From the IMG/VR virus record IMGVR_UViG_3300022707_001378, positions 1-20,029 of that record: a DNA stretch of 20,029 nucleotides. One strand, written 5' to 3'. Source of the DNA: a virus. Shown here in pieces: positions 1 to 7,309 of this stretch. Under the pieces are notes generated by a model, which was not told the origin of the DNA, searched no databases, and saw nothing but the letters and a program-made list of their open reading frames with translations. How positions within the stretch are numbered: the stretch's first letter is position 1; each line of letters opens with the position of its first letter. Made by a program: the position numbers and the translations under genes.

Positions 1-756
1 CTTTTAAGACCGATAGGAGATTTCTTTGGATTTTTTCTAAGACCGTTAATTATATACTTCCTACGTTCTATAATATTACCTTGGTATAGAATAGCACGAC
101 CAATTATGCAAAAGTTTGGACAGTGGTTAGGAAAAGCAGCTACTGGAAATCTTTCAAGTAATATATCAGGAGCATTTGCATTAATTACTGGTGATTGGGA
201 TGCAGTAGCTAGATTAACAAAAGAAGGAAATGCAAAGATGCAAAAAGGTTGGGATGATGCACTTACAAGTATGGCAACATGGATTGATTCATTAAACCTA
301 CCTTCATTTGATATATTTAATACAGGTATTTTAACATGGATAAGTGAACAAGTACTTAAATTACCTAGATTTTGGATTTTTATTACAATGGGAGTAAGAA
401 GATGGATAAATGCTAATGTACCAAAGTTACCCACTTGGGAAGCTATAACAATCGGGTTTAATAAATGGGTTGAAGATAATCTTTCATTTTTACCTAGTTG
501 GGAAACTATAGGATCAGCTGTTTCAGCAATACAACAAGGGTTACTTGGTATAATAGATTCTATAAGATTATTTTTTATAGAACTAGCTGCAAAGATTGGA
601 ATTGATCTTACTGGAATACTTGGTGGTAATAGAAATCCAACTACAACTACATCTGCACCAGTTGTTACTGAATCACAAACTACTTCTGATATATATCCTT
701 GGCTTACAGAAACACCCGATGCTGGTTTATCAAATAGATTAAAAGGAAGGAGATAA
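1..756 (+). CDS. C-terminal part of a probable tail tape-measure protein (5' end outside window)
   Basis: The reading frame is open from base 1, so this is the C-terminal 251 residues of a larger protein. An ATG at 106 is only an internal methionine: the same frame continues upstream with hydrophobic, Leu/Ile/Phe-rich segments. Between about 280 and 515 there are four units of 19-22 residues, each with W-I/V near the start and an L-P-x-F/W motif about eight residues later. Regularly spaced aromatic residues in long helical proteins are typical of tape-measure proteins, which set tail length and pass through the tail tube. The C-terminus is a Thr/Ser-rich linker ending in basic residues. The position directly before distal-tail-like and hub-like genes supports the role. 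The assignment is inferred from order and composition, with no catalytic motif visible. Confidence 0.68.
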   Translation, partial: LLRPIGDFFGFFLRPLIIYFLRSIILPWYRIARPIMQKFGQWLGKAATGNLSSNISGAFALITGDWDAVARLTKEGNAKMQKGWDDALTSMATWIDSLNLPSFDIFNTGILTWISEQVLKLPRFWIFITMGVRRWINANVPKLPTWEAITIGFNKWVEDNLSFLPSWETIGSAVSAIQQGLLGIIDSIRLFFIELAAKIGIDLTGILGGNRNPTTTTSAPVVTESQTTSDIYPWLTETPDAGLSNRLKGRR

Positions 757-757
757 T

Positions 758-1534
758 ATGGCAAGTCTATTTTTAATTAAATTTGAAGTTAATGGAACTA
801 CTGAAAAATTTAGGTATCAAGTAGGCAATTTGAAAAGATTTGGTTATGACATTAATACACCAGTATCACCAATGCCTTTACCAGAAGAAGATTCAAGTGA
901 AAACGTACTTATAAAAATTGAGGGAAATAGTTCTGCTTTTGAAATAGCTTGGAAAATAAAAGACGAAGTAACAGATAGAGCACCACTTAATACAACTGCT
1001 GGTTCAACAAGAACAATAAGAGATCAAGTATTTTTCCTTGAAGATAAATTTAGAGCCATTAGTGTAGAGGATTCTTTTGCATTATTGTTAGACTTTGATG
1101 GTTCAGGCAATCTTGATACAGATGGTAATTTAACTTACAGGGGTACATATACACAGTTTCATGTTGATATGATTGATCCTGAACTTCTTACATTTAATGC
1201 AAGATGTAAGTTCTTACAAGGTACTGTAGCACTTTTATATGAAGTAGATGTTGTATCAGAGCCATTAAATCTCGTTGTTGTTGATAGTGTAGGTTCTTTT
1301 GATGCAGATTGGGATTTACCATTAGATGCGGGAAGTAGTGCTATCACTGATTATAGAGTATTTTTTAGAATAAGAGGATCAGGTAATAATTTTTCAACTG
1401 CTGATGTAGGTGGTACAGCAACAATTTTGAATAACATAACCGCATCTGCGGGAATTTATGAAGTATTTGTACGGGGTAAGTCACTTATAGGATTTGGCAG
1501 ACCTTCAACAACAAAAATAGTAACGGTGACATAG
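758..1534 (+). CDS. Distal-tail-like protein with C-terminal fibronectin type III domain
   Basis: A 258-residue, beta-rich protein. Residues about 168-258 look like a fibronectin type III domain: a PLNLVVV opening strand, a W in strand B, the ITDYRVFFR strand, and a YEVFVRGKSLIGFGRPS stretch resembling the F/G strands and the Tyr-Ala-Asn-type turn. The N-terminal about 160 residues are less recognisable and could be the tail-tube-attachment domain expected of a Dit-type protein. FN3 domains are common in tail-tip proteins and bind surface carbohydrate weakly. The start follows the tape-measure stop by one base and has a strong GGAGG-type ribosome-binding site about 6 bases upstream, unlike the promoter-proximal genes here, so it is translated from an operon message. 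The FN3 call is firm; the Dit role is inferred from gene order. Confidence 0.62.
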   Translation: MASLFLIKFEVNGTTEKFRYQVGNLKRFGYDINTPVSPMPLPEEDSSENVLIKIEGNSSAFEIAWKIKDEVTDRAPLNTTAGSTRTIRDQVFFLEDKFRAISVEDSFALLLDFDGSGNLDTDGNLTYRGTYTQFHVDMIDPELLTFNARCKFLQGTVALLYEVDVVSEPLNLVVVDSVGSFDADWDLPLDAGSSAITDYRVFFRIRGSGNNFSTADVGGTATILNNITASAGIYEVFVRGKSLIGFGRPSTTKIVTVT

Positions 1535-3322
1535 ATGCCGTTAGGAAAATGTGTTTTAATTGAAACTGATAATACTACTGTTCATACATATTATCCACTA
1601 AATGCAGTTGTAAAGTTTGAAGGAAATAAAAAACCTGATACATTTAGTGCAACATTTCCTATGGGAGATAAGGTAAGGGAAAATTATTCAATAGCATATA
1701 TAGAAGATGTGATAGATGTAACATATCTAAGAGCAGTTTATCCAATGCAGTTATCATGTAAGGATGAAGGTGGACAGGATGTTGATCCAGCTACTGATCC
1801 AATAGAATCTAGATTTGTAAATGTAACAACAAATAAATTTAAAGGACATTATGCATTAGATTTTAATGCAGATGCTCAGGGAGTAATATTTACTGATCCA
1901 CGAACTGAAATAAATATATCAAAACAATTTGATATTCATATATGGTTTACACCAGATCAAACACAACTTGTTCAAGATCCTGATGAACCTATATTATGGG
2001 CATTTCGTGGTAGTGGAAATAATCGAGGATTAGAAATAGGAATTTCTGGTCTTAATGCAACACCTTCATCATGGAGAGTATTTTTACGAATAAATAATGG
2101 ATCAGTTACAAATGGATTTACAGGAAGTAGTGAACTAATAATGAATGGTACTGACGAACCTGTTCATATAAGAGTAAAGAGAGGACAAGACAACTTAGTA
2201 AAGGCTTATGTTAATGGAGTAGAGGATATATCAACAACAGTTACACAGGATTTACAACCAGCAGTAGCAACTGATATGATTTTTGGTGATAGTGCGACTT
2301 CTACAAATGATGAATATAGTGGTCTTATACATGAAATAAAAATATATAATGGAACTGATCTTACAGATAATCAAGCAGAAAGAATAAGATGGGTTAAGCC
2401 AATAGCCCAATATATGAAATTTGCGGGGAGAGTTACTAATCTTAAAAATACACAAACAACAAAAAGAGCAGTATGTGAAAGTAATTCATATCAATTAACA
2501 AAGGCAAAATTAGGTGGTACTGGTGCATCATTAACTTCACATCTTCTTGCATCTATAGAATTTGATGTTATATTACAATCAGCTGTAGATTCTATAGATA
2601 CATCATATACTGTAAGACATTTGGATGCTTTTGCAGAAACAACACAAATATCATTCATATTAGCGGGTAGTATATTTGAAGTAGGAAATTTTGTTAATTT
2701 TACAAATATATTATTATTATATAGTGATACAATATTTTATATAACTCCTAGAAGAAACTTAATAATAGAAACAAATGCGGGAAAAAGTACTGATTATGTG
2801 TTTGATCAGAATGGAGCAAATGTAAAATATAATATAAAAAACTCAGAAGATAATGATTTAAAACTAGTGAATGAGGTTATTTTTACAGGGAGATCACCAG
2901 CAACAGCACAGCGTTCCAATGTTACTCCAACTTCAGGAATAATAAGGACACTAAGAGCAAATATAGAGCCTATTAATCTTTCAAATGACTTAAAAGAATT
3001 AGCAGACAGAACTAGAGTAGAGTTACAGGGTGATATATTAAATGACTTAGCACCTACTAAATTTAGGGTAGAAGTAACAGTACCAATACCCCATGTGAGA
3101 TATAATATGAATGTTTTAGTAAAACGTAAAAATGGAGCAAATGCGATTGAAATACCAGCACTTGATGAAGATTTAAGTTCAACATTAGGGGTAAAGCAAA
3201 TTGAAATATATTATCCTAATGGATCAACTGTTATTAAAGTAGGGGAAAATGATATTGATTACTTTGATGATATAATTACAGAAACTAAAATATCAGATGG
3301 ATTGACAGATACTACGATTTAA
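1535..3322 (+). CDS. Tail hub-like protein with an embedded LamG/concanavalin-type domain
   Basis: A 595-residue protein starting immediately after the previous stop (TAGATG). Residues about 95-285 look like a LamG/concanavalin A-like lectin domain: a FKGHYALDFNADAQGVIF opening, ISKQFDIHIWF, VHIRVKRGQDNLVKAYVNG and a GLIHEIKIYNG closing strand. The flanks, about 1-70 and 290-595, look like one baseplate-hub type protein: the N-terminal part reads PDTFSATFPMGDKV and the later part MKFAGRVTNLKNT, as in hub proteins whose first domain defines a frame and a coordinate-like loop. I infer the lectin domain was inserted into the hub. The position after the Dit-like gene fits a tail-tip hub carrying a glycan-binding module. 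Its 3' end overlaps the stop of a minus-strand gene by 11 bases. LamG is clear; the hub role is moderately supported. Confidence 0.6.
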   Translation: MPLGKCVLIETDNTTVHTYYPLNAVVKFEGNKKPDTFSATFPMGDKVRENYSIAYIEDVIDVTYLRAVYPMQLSCKDEGGQDVDPATDPIESRFVNVTTNKFKGHYALDFNADAQGVIFTDPRTEINISKQFDIHIWFTPDQTQLVQDPDEPILWAFRGSGNNRGLEIGISGLNATPSSWRVFLRINNGSVTNGFTGSSELIMNGTDEPVHIRVKRGQDNLVKAYVNGVEDISTTVTQDLQPAVATDMIFGDSATSTNDEYSGLIHEIKIYNGTDLTDNQAERIRWVKPIAQYMKFAGRVTNLKNTQTTKRAVCESNSYQLTKAKLGGTGASLTSHLLASIEFDVILQSAVDSIDTSYTVRHLDAFAETTQISFILAGSIFEVGNFVNFTNILLLYSDTIFYITPRRNLIIETNAGKSTDYVFDQNGANVKYNIKNSEDNDLKLVNEVIFTGRSPATAQRSNVTPTSGIIRTLRANIEPINLSNDLKELADRTRVELQGDILNDLAPTKFRVEVTVPIPHVRYNMNVLVKRKNGANAIEIPALDEDLSSTLGVKQIEIYYPNGSTVIKVGENDIDYFDDIITETKISDGLTDTTI

Positions 3323-3446
3323 GTGCCATAGCCCATTTTATCAAATCAGGCACTCTAAGATTTTCTTCTATTTGTGATAATATTTCATTTGTCTTTGTAA
3401 GGTTTTTATTGACTTCATCTAATTTTTTTTCTATCTCTATAAACAT
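3312..3446 (-). CDS. 44-residue coiled-coil protein on the minus strand
   Basis: Reading the complement gives ATG at 3446 and TAG at 3314-3312, encoding 44 residues that begin MFIEIEKKLDEVNKNLTK. The first about 30 residues are strongly heptad-like (I/L at a/d positions with Glu, Lys and Asn between), followed by a short segment containing IKWAMALK. A TATA-like box (3467-3475, minus sense) sits about 25 bases before the ATG, the same spacing as at the other promoters in this window, which is the main reason to believe the gene. It occupies a 154-base stretch that is otherwise empty and ends inside the last codons of the hub gene. Function unknown. A small oligomerising regulator or structural accessory is possible, but nothing in the sequence decides. 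Confidence 0.6.
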   Translation of the reverse strand: MFIEIEKKLDEVNKNLTKTNEILSQIEENLRVPDLIKWAMALKS

Positions 3447-3453
3447 ATAAATA
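3445..3453 (+). promoter_or_regulatory. TATA-like box for the PD-(D/E)XK nuclease gene
   Basis: ATATAAATA is centred about 28 bases before the ATG at 3477, which has no clear ribosome-binding site, so a leaderless transcript is likely. The box overlaps the start codon of the minus-strand 44-residue gene. Confidence 0.62.
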
Positions 3454-3466
3454 ATGGGTGTATATC

Positions 3467-3475
3467 CTATATATT
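3467..3475 (-). promoter_or_regulatory. TATA-like box for the minus-strand 44-residue gene
   Basis: On the minus strand AATATATAG is centred about 25 bases before the ATG at 3446. It lies immediately upstream of the plus-strand ATG at 3477, so the two divergent promoters occupy the same 30 bases. Confidence 0.55.
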
Positions 3476-3476
3476 A

Positions 3477-4205
3477 ATGTTTAAACATAAAAAAGTGAAG
3501 ATAATTAGACCATTTGCTAAAACAGCTCATACTGAAACAGGTCATTATTATGTAACAAATGATGGTAAAACATATCCAAGTATTACAACAGTTTTGAAAT
3601 TAATAGATGCTAAAGAATGGTATCCTCATTGGGTAGCTAGTGTAGCAAGAAAAGAGGGAATAACTGAGGCTCAAGCAGAAATTAGATGTAAGGAAATTGG
3701 GGAAAGTAGTATGACTGTAGGTACTGAATTACACAAGATGGCAGAAAATCATTTAAATAATAAACCAGCTTATGTTTTACTTAAACCTGAACCAGAAATA
3801 GATATGTATTCATTATGGAAGCCATTCTCAGATCATTTAAATGAACATATAGGTATTATACAAGGTGTAGAAGCTCAGATATATTCAGATGATTTACAAC
3901 TTGCGGGAACTAGTGATTGTATAGCAGAATATGATGGAGTACATAGTATAATAGACTATAAGAACAGTAGAAAACCCAAAAGTAAATCAGAATGTAATAA
4001 GAAAGATTACTTTATACAGTTATGTGCATACGGTAAGATGTGGGAGTTTTGTACTGGTCAAAAGATTAAACAAGGTGTTATTATTATTATATCATGGGAT
4101 GGTAAAGTAAGATCACATATAGTTAATCTTGCAGACTATGAAGCTGATTTAATGGTTAAACTTGTACTCGTAGAGCAACAACAAGCTTTAAATACTATGA
4201 AATAA
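3477..4205 (+). CDS. PD-(D/E)XK superfamily nuclease (RecB/Cas4-like exonuclease)
   Basis: A 242-residue protein with the motif order of RecB/Cas4-like and MGME1-like nucleases. GTELHKMAE at about 82-90 carries the motif-I helix with its histidine. Then comes EAQIYS, the core LAGTSDCIAEYD with a candidate catalytic Asp near 146, IIDYKNS with Asp near 160 and Lys near 162, and the QLCAYGKMW helix near 181 whose Gln and Tyr are usual in this family. The N-terminus has a YPSITTVLKL segment also seen in viral members. It probably cleaves DNA ends with a divalent metal, in recombination, replication or genome processing. The next gene follows after 11 bases but has its own promoter inside the end of this one. 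The family is clear; the exact role (exonuclease versus processing nuclease) is not. Confidence 0.85.
   Translation: MFKHKKVKIIRPFAKTAHTETGHYYVTNDGKTYPSITTVLKLIDAKEWYPHWVASVARKEGITEAQAEIRCKEIGESSMTVGTELHKMAENHLNNKPAYVLLKPEPEIDMYSLWKPFSDHLNEHIGIIQGVEAQIYSDDLQLAGTSDCIAEYDGVHSIIDYKNSRKPKSKSECNKKDYFIQLCAYGKMWEFCTGQKIKQGVIIIISWDGKVRSHIVNLADYEADLMVKLVLVEQQQALNTMK
4186..4194 (+). promoter_or_regulatory. TATA-like box for the small-terminase-position gene
   Basis: CTTTAAATA within the 3' end of the nuclease gene is centred 27 bases before the ATG at 4217. That ATG lies in a TATATATGG context with no ribosome-binding site. Confidence 0.6.
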
Positions 4206-4216
4206 TTTTTATATAT

Positions 4217-4738
4217 ATGGTTGACTTAATTGAGAAAACCGACCTAATAACTGGGGGAAAAGAACTAATGATTGATAAAAGAACGTTACCACACAAACCA
4301 ACTAACTTTAAAGAGTTAAAATATGCTAGAAACTTACCACCTGAATGTAATGGGTGTCCATTCAGACCAGAAGATGTAGGTGGTAATGGTATATGTCGTA
4401 AATATAAGAAAGATTCTTTATGTATTATTAGAAAGGATATTGCTAAACTTATAGATAAAGTAGGGGGTAGAACGCTTGAATTGATGGAAGCAGAATTTCA
4501 TAATAACTTTGAAAAACTTATGTTCTTTGAAACTTTGGAAGATCAAAAAGGTGAGTTAAATCCTGAAATTACCAAACGTATAAATTCATTGACAAATTTG
4601 GGTAAGGTAATTAGTGAGATTAAAACCAAAAGAGAAACAGTTGAAGTAACTGAAAAGAAGTATTTATCCCAAGACCAAATACATGAGATAGCAAGAACTG
4701 TTAAATTGACCAAGGAAAGTCTAGAGGATGAGTCTTAG
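4217..4738 (+). CDS. Four-cysteine protein in the small-terminase position
   Basis: A 173-residue protein whose 3' end overlaps the start of TerL by 11 bases, the usual place of a small terminase subunit. Residues 44-69 hold Cys44, Cys47, Cys60 and Cys69 in a C-x2-C-x12-C-x8-C pattern (CNGCPF at 44-49), able to bind zinc or possibly an iron-sulphur cluster. Residues about 75-173 look helical and charged, fitting an oligomerisation region. No classic N-terminal helix-turn-helix is visible, so DNA recognition, if it occurs, may use the metal-binding module. Promoter spacing supports the ATG at 4217. The small-terminase role is inferred from position and size only; a nuclease or packaging accessory protein is an alternative. 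Confidence 0.5.
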   Translation: MVDLIEKTDLITGGKELMIDKRTLPHKPTNFKELKYARNLPPECNGCPFRPEDVGGNGICRKYKKDSLCIIRKDIAKLIDKVGGRTLELMEAEFHNNFEKLMFFETLEDQKGELNPEITKRINSLTNLGKVISEIKTKRETVEVTEKKYLSQDQIHEIARTVKLTKESLEDES

Positions 4739-6191
4739 ACAATTACCAGCTATTGATAGAATAGAAGATCCTGTCAAATATGCGGAAGAATTAGTAAAAT
4801 GTGCAAAATCATGTTCTCATTTTATTAAGATGTTTACAGGATTTAAGGTATTTGATTACAATAAGGTATTTTTAGATTGTTATGATAGGTTTATAGTATA
4901 TAGAACGGGAAGACAGGTGGGTAAATCAACCAATGCTGGTATTAAAGCTATACATTTTGCCTATTTTGCTCCACTCTTTGCAAGTAATATAGATACTGGT
5001 GTGGCTAATGTGGTAATAGCTTCTCTATCAAAAGATCAGGCACATTTAATTTTATCCAAGATTTCAGATTTTTTACACATGAGTCCTACACTTAACAAAA
5101 AAATTACTAAAGAAATTAAAACAGAAATTACATTAGAATGGTATGATGGTACGGGTAGAACCAATTTCATAGTCAGACCTATAGGAGATACTGGTGATTC
5201 ACTAAGAGGATTTACCGTACACTTTGCCATATTAGACGAAGCTGCGTATATACCTGAAGTGGTATATAATGCATTTTTACCTTCTACAGTAACTACAAAA
5301 CCTCATATTCTATTAACATCTACTCCTAAAGGAAAAGCGGGACAGTTCTTTAAATCCTGTATGCAATCACATACAATATTTGAACATGGTAAGGCTAGAC
5401 ATTTACATGATAATAAAGAAAAATATCCTTGGACTCAATTTCATGTTACTACATTTGATAACCCAATGGCAGCTTCTGATCCACAGGTACTTAAACTCAT
5501 AGGTGCTACTACAAAGGCAAGTGAAAGGCAAGAATTATATGGGGAGTTTCTTGATTCTGGTAATTCACTTATACCTTACAATCTACTCCAAGAAGCATTA
5601 CAACCGTTAAAAGAACGACCTCAATTTGAATACTATGAAGCTGGGGTTGATACAAGTGGAAAAGGAGCAGATGAAACAGTTATAATTATTGCGGGAGTGA
5701 GGGAGAATGTTGTATATCCAGTAGAAGTATATACCGAATTAACAACAGAACAACCAGCACTTGCTAGAAAATTAAAAGAGTTTAATAGAATTTATGGATT
5801 AAGACGGGTATATATTGATGAAACTGGCATGGGTGATACTCTAATGGATTTATGTCGTGAACTAGATCCGGATATGAATTTATATGGTGTTAATTTTAAA
5901 TCAGATAAAACAGAACTATTTGTGAATTTAGAACGATTATTTGAAGAAAGATTGATAAACCTGTCATTATTGGAAGAGGTTCACATGGATAAAATGGCTG
6001 AACAACTACAATATATGTACTGGGAACATGGAAAATTTAAAGATCAACAGGCTAAAGTTCGTAGTGAACATGCTGATGATTATTCAGATGCATTAGCTTT
6101 AGTTGGTTTTGGACAGCAAAAAGTTGATTTTATGAGGGATGTACCAGACCTTTTCTCACCTGAAAGTGTTGGAGAATATGTTGGATGGTAG
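4728..6191 (+). CDS. terL: Terminase large subunit (DNA-packaging ATPase and nuclease)
   Basis: A 487-residue protein, normal for TerL. Walker A is TGRQVGKST at about 60-68; Walker B is AILDEAAY at about 167-174 with the catalytic Glu; LLTSTPKGKAG just after is the usual coupling motif. The C-terminal RNase H-like nuclease has GVDTSGKGADE at about 305-315 (first Asp), VYIDETGMGD near 360 (second acidic pair) and HADDYSDALAL near 448-458 (third acidic cluster). The enzyme pumps DNA into preformed capsids and cuts the concatemer. Translation is probably coupled to the preceding gene: the ATG sits inside its last codons, with a short GAGG ribosome-binding site. All expected catalytic residues appear present. 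Confidence 0.96.
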   Translation: MSLRQLPAIDRIEDPVKYAEELVKCAKSCSHFIKMFTGFKVFDYNKVFLDCYDRFIVYRTGRQVGKSTNAGIKAIHFAYFAPLFASNIDTGVANVVIASLSKDQAHLILSKISDFLHMSPTLNKKITKEIKTEITLEWYDGTGRTNFIVRPIGDTGDSLRGFTVHFAILDEAAYIPEVVYNAFLPSTVTTKPHILLTSTPKGKAGQFFKSCMQSHTIFEHGKARHLHDNKEKYPWTQFHVTTFDNPMAASDPQVLKLIGATTKASERQELYGEFLDSGNSLIPYNLLQEALQPLKERPQFEYYEAGVDTSGKGADETVIIIAGVRENVVYPVEVYTELTTEQPALARKLKEFNRIYGLRRVYIDETGMGDTLMDLCRELDPDMNLYGVNFKSDKTELFVNLERLFEERLINLSLLEEVHMDKMAEQLQYMYWEHGKFKDQQAKVRSEHADDYSDALALVGFGQQKVDFMRDVPDLFSPESVGEYVGW

Positions 6192-6202
6192 AATACCAAT
6201 AT

Positions 6203-6211
6203 ATTTAAATA
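6203..6211 (+). promoter_or_regulatory. TATA-like box for the 214-residue gene after TerL
   Basis: ATTTAAATA is centred 27 bases before the ATG at 6234, in the 42-base gap after terL. The start has no ribosome-binding site. Confidence 0.62.
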
Positions 6212-6233
6212 CCTAGTATATATAATTTATATT

Positions 6234-6878
6234 ATGCCTGATAAACCTATTGAAGATAAAGATACTGAACAATGGATTACCATAGGTGGTAAGAAAATGA
6301 AAATAGAAGCTGGTGAAGATCAAGAGGAACATACCAGAACTCCAATGCCAAGTCTGAGGGGTGAAAAAGAGTCCAATACTAAAGAAGCCCAAAAAGCCAT
6401 GTATAAGGTTCGTTTTGACTTAATCAAATCTCCATTCAAACCAAGGGATAAAGTAGTTTTTGCTCAATATTTAAAATCAGGGGTTATAATGGGTATTGAT
6501 GGTGGAAAGGTTAGTATAGTTTCAGAGGGTAGAGTTTATCCAGTTAATAAAAATCATGTTTTTAAAGAAGAAGAATTAATTAAAAATCGTCATTGGGATA
6601 CTATGACCAATGTGGATCGAGTAGAAGTTTTAAAGTCTTATAATTTACCAACGTTCTATAACAAACAGAATTGGGGAAATCTATCTTGGGAAGTAAGACA
6701 AAGATTGTTAAATAAAAATGTAAGCCCAGCTGGTACTACAACAAGTACAACTGGTATTCACAATCCTATCTATAATCCAATAAATGAAGAAAAGACCGTA
6801 TCTGATCGTATTAAAGAAGAAATGCAAAGACAGCATAAAGGTACGGGTGCAGAGGATGAAGCGAAGGGAAAAGATTAG
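6234..6878 (+). CDS. Unrecognised 214-residue protein with an SH3/KOW-like segment
   Basis: I do not recognise a family. The N-terminus contains WITIGGKKMKIEAGEDQEEH followed by a charged linker. Residues about 65-110, beginning SPFKPRDKVVFAQYLKSG, have small beta strands and glycine turns resembling a KOW/SH3-type barrel. After that comes a helical segment with several Trp residues, and then a low-complexity Thr/Ser and charged tail. It lies directly after terL with its own promoter, and its 3' end overlaps the start of the small zinc-finger gene by 23 bases. A head-assembly or DNA-binding accessory role is possible from position alone. No catalytic residues are apparent. Confidence 0.55.
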   Translation: MPDKPIEDKDTEQWITIGGKKMKIEAGEDQEEHTRTPMPSLRGEKESNTKEAQKAMYKVRFDLIKSPFKPRDKVVFAQYLKSGVIMGIDGGKVSIVSEGRVYPVNKNHVFKEEELIKNRHWDTMTNVDRVEVLKSYNLPTFYNKQNWGNLSWEVRQRLLNKNVSPAGTTTSTTGIHNPIYNPINEEKTVSDRIKEEMQRQHKGTGAEDEAKGKD

Positions 6879-7032
6879 ACGTTGTAAATGCCCTTGCAAT
6901 AGGGAATTACCAAGTCGTTATAAAGGAAGAGAAAAAATATTTTTTGATTCACCAGTCTGTAGAAAAATTTGGCATGGTATGACTGAAGAAGATCAAGAAA
7001 GAAGATTAAAAGAAATGGAATTAGCCAACTAA
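6856..7032 (+). CDS. Small zinc-finger-like protein (58 residues)
   Basis: The open frame extends back to an ATG at 6784, but the ATG at 6856 is preferred: an AGAGG ribosome-binding site sits just before it and the upstream part is low-complexity shadow of the preceding gene. The 58-residue protein has CKCPC at about 10-14, Cys35 and His40 in SPVCRKIWH, and strongly basic flanks. This resembles short viral zinc-finger modules with a C-x-C-x-C...C-R pattern that bind nucleic acid. The C-terminus is a charged helix. Its TAA overlaps the stop codon of the minus-strand ribbon-helix-helix gene, so the two genes meet tail to tail. Role unknown; a regulatory or DNA-binding protein is the natural inference. 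Confidence 0.65.
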   Translation: MKRREKIRRCKCPCNRELPSRYKGREKIFFDSPVCRKIWHGMTEEDQERRLKEMELAN

Positions 7033-7049
7033 GCTTTTATGTAAGTTGG
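7025..7049. terminator. Short inverted repeat at the convergent gene ends
   Basis: CCAACT at 7025-7030 and AGTTGG at 7044-7049 can pair as a 6-base stem with a 13-base loop, followed by TTTTGG. It sits where the two genes converge, so it may help end transcripts from both sides. The stem is short, so this is a weak call. Confidence 0.3.
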
Positions 7050-7235
7050 TTTTGGATCACAGTTAGCTGGATGATGAGATTCATACTCTCTTAATATTCT
7101 TTCCAGTACTACGGCATCACTTTCATTACCTTTTCTTTTTATATCGGGTTGTGCATATTTTCTCAATCTTAATTTTTGTGATTTCAAAATACTTATTGGT
7201 GTTGAAACCCTGTTTACATTTTGTGGTCTTGCCAT
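7029..7235 (-). CDS. Ribbon-helix-helix-like small DNA-binding protein (68 residues)
   Basis: The minus-strand frame could begin at 7256, but the ATG at 7235 is preferred: a TATA-like box lies 25 bases before it and the extra seven residues look non-coding. The 68-residue protein begins MARPQNVNRVSTPISIL, continues with basic residues, and has GNESDAVVLERILREYE, a strand followed by two helices as in ribbon-helix-helix repressors (Arc/MetJ/CopG type). Such proteins bind DNA as dimers, often at their own promoter. It is one of only two minus-strand genes here and is divergent from the gene at 7310, so control of the shared intergenic region (7236-7309) is a reasonable inference. Confidence 0.62.
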   Translation of the reverse strand: MARPQNVNRVSTPISILKSQKLRLRKYAQPDIKRKGNESDAVVLERILREYESHHPANCDPKPTYIKA

Positions 7236-7255
7236 AACTACAATGTTATATATCA

Positions 7256-7264
7256 TATATATAA
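7256..7264 (-). promoter_or_regulatory. TATA-like box for the ribbon-helix-helix-like gene
   Basis: On the minus strand TTATATATA is centred about 25 bases before the ATG at 7235. It lies next to the plus-strand box at 7280, giving a compact divergent promoter region. Confidence 0.58.
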
Positions 7265-7279
7265 GCCTTTACAATAAGG

Positions 7280-7288
7280 TTTATATTA
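7280..7288 (+). promoter_or_regulatory. TATA-like box for the 115-residue gene
   Basis: TTTATATTA is centred 26 bases before the ATG at 7310. The spacing favours that ATG over the one at 7304. Confidence 0.6.
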
Positions 7289-7309
7289 TAGTTTAACTAG
7301 ACAATGTTA

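Noticed and set aside
6784-6858. Upstream start for the small zinc-finger gene
   Set aside because: The segment is a lysine-rich shadow of the preceding gene; the ATG at 6856 has a ribosome-binding site and begins the cysteine-containing part.
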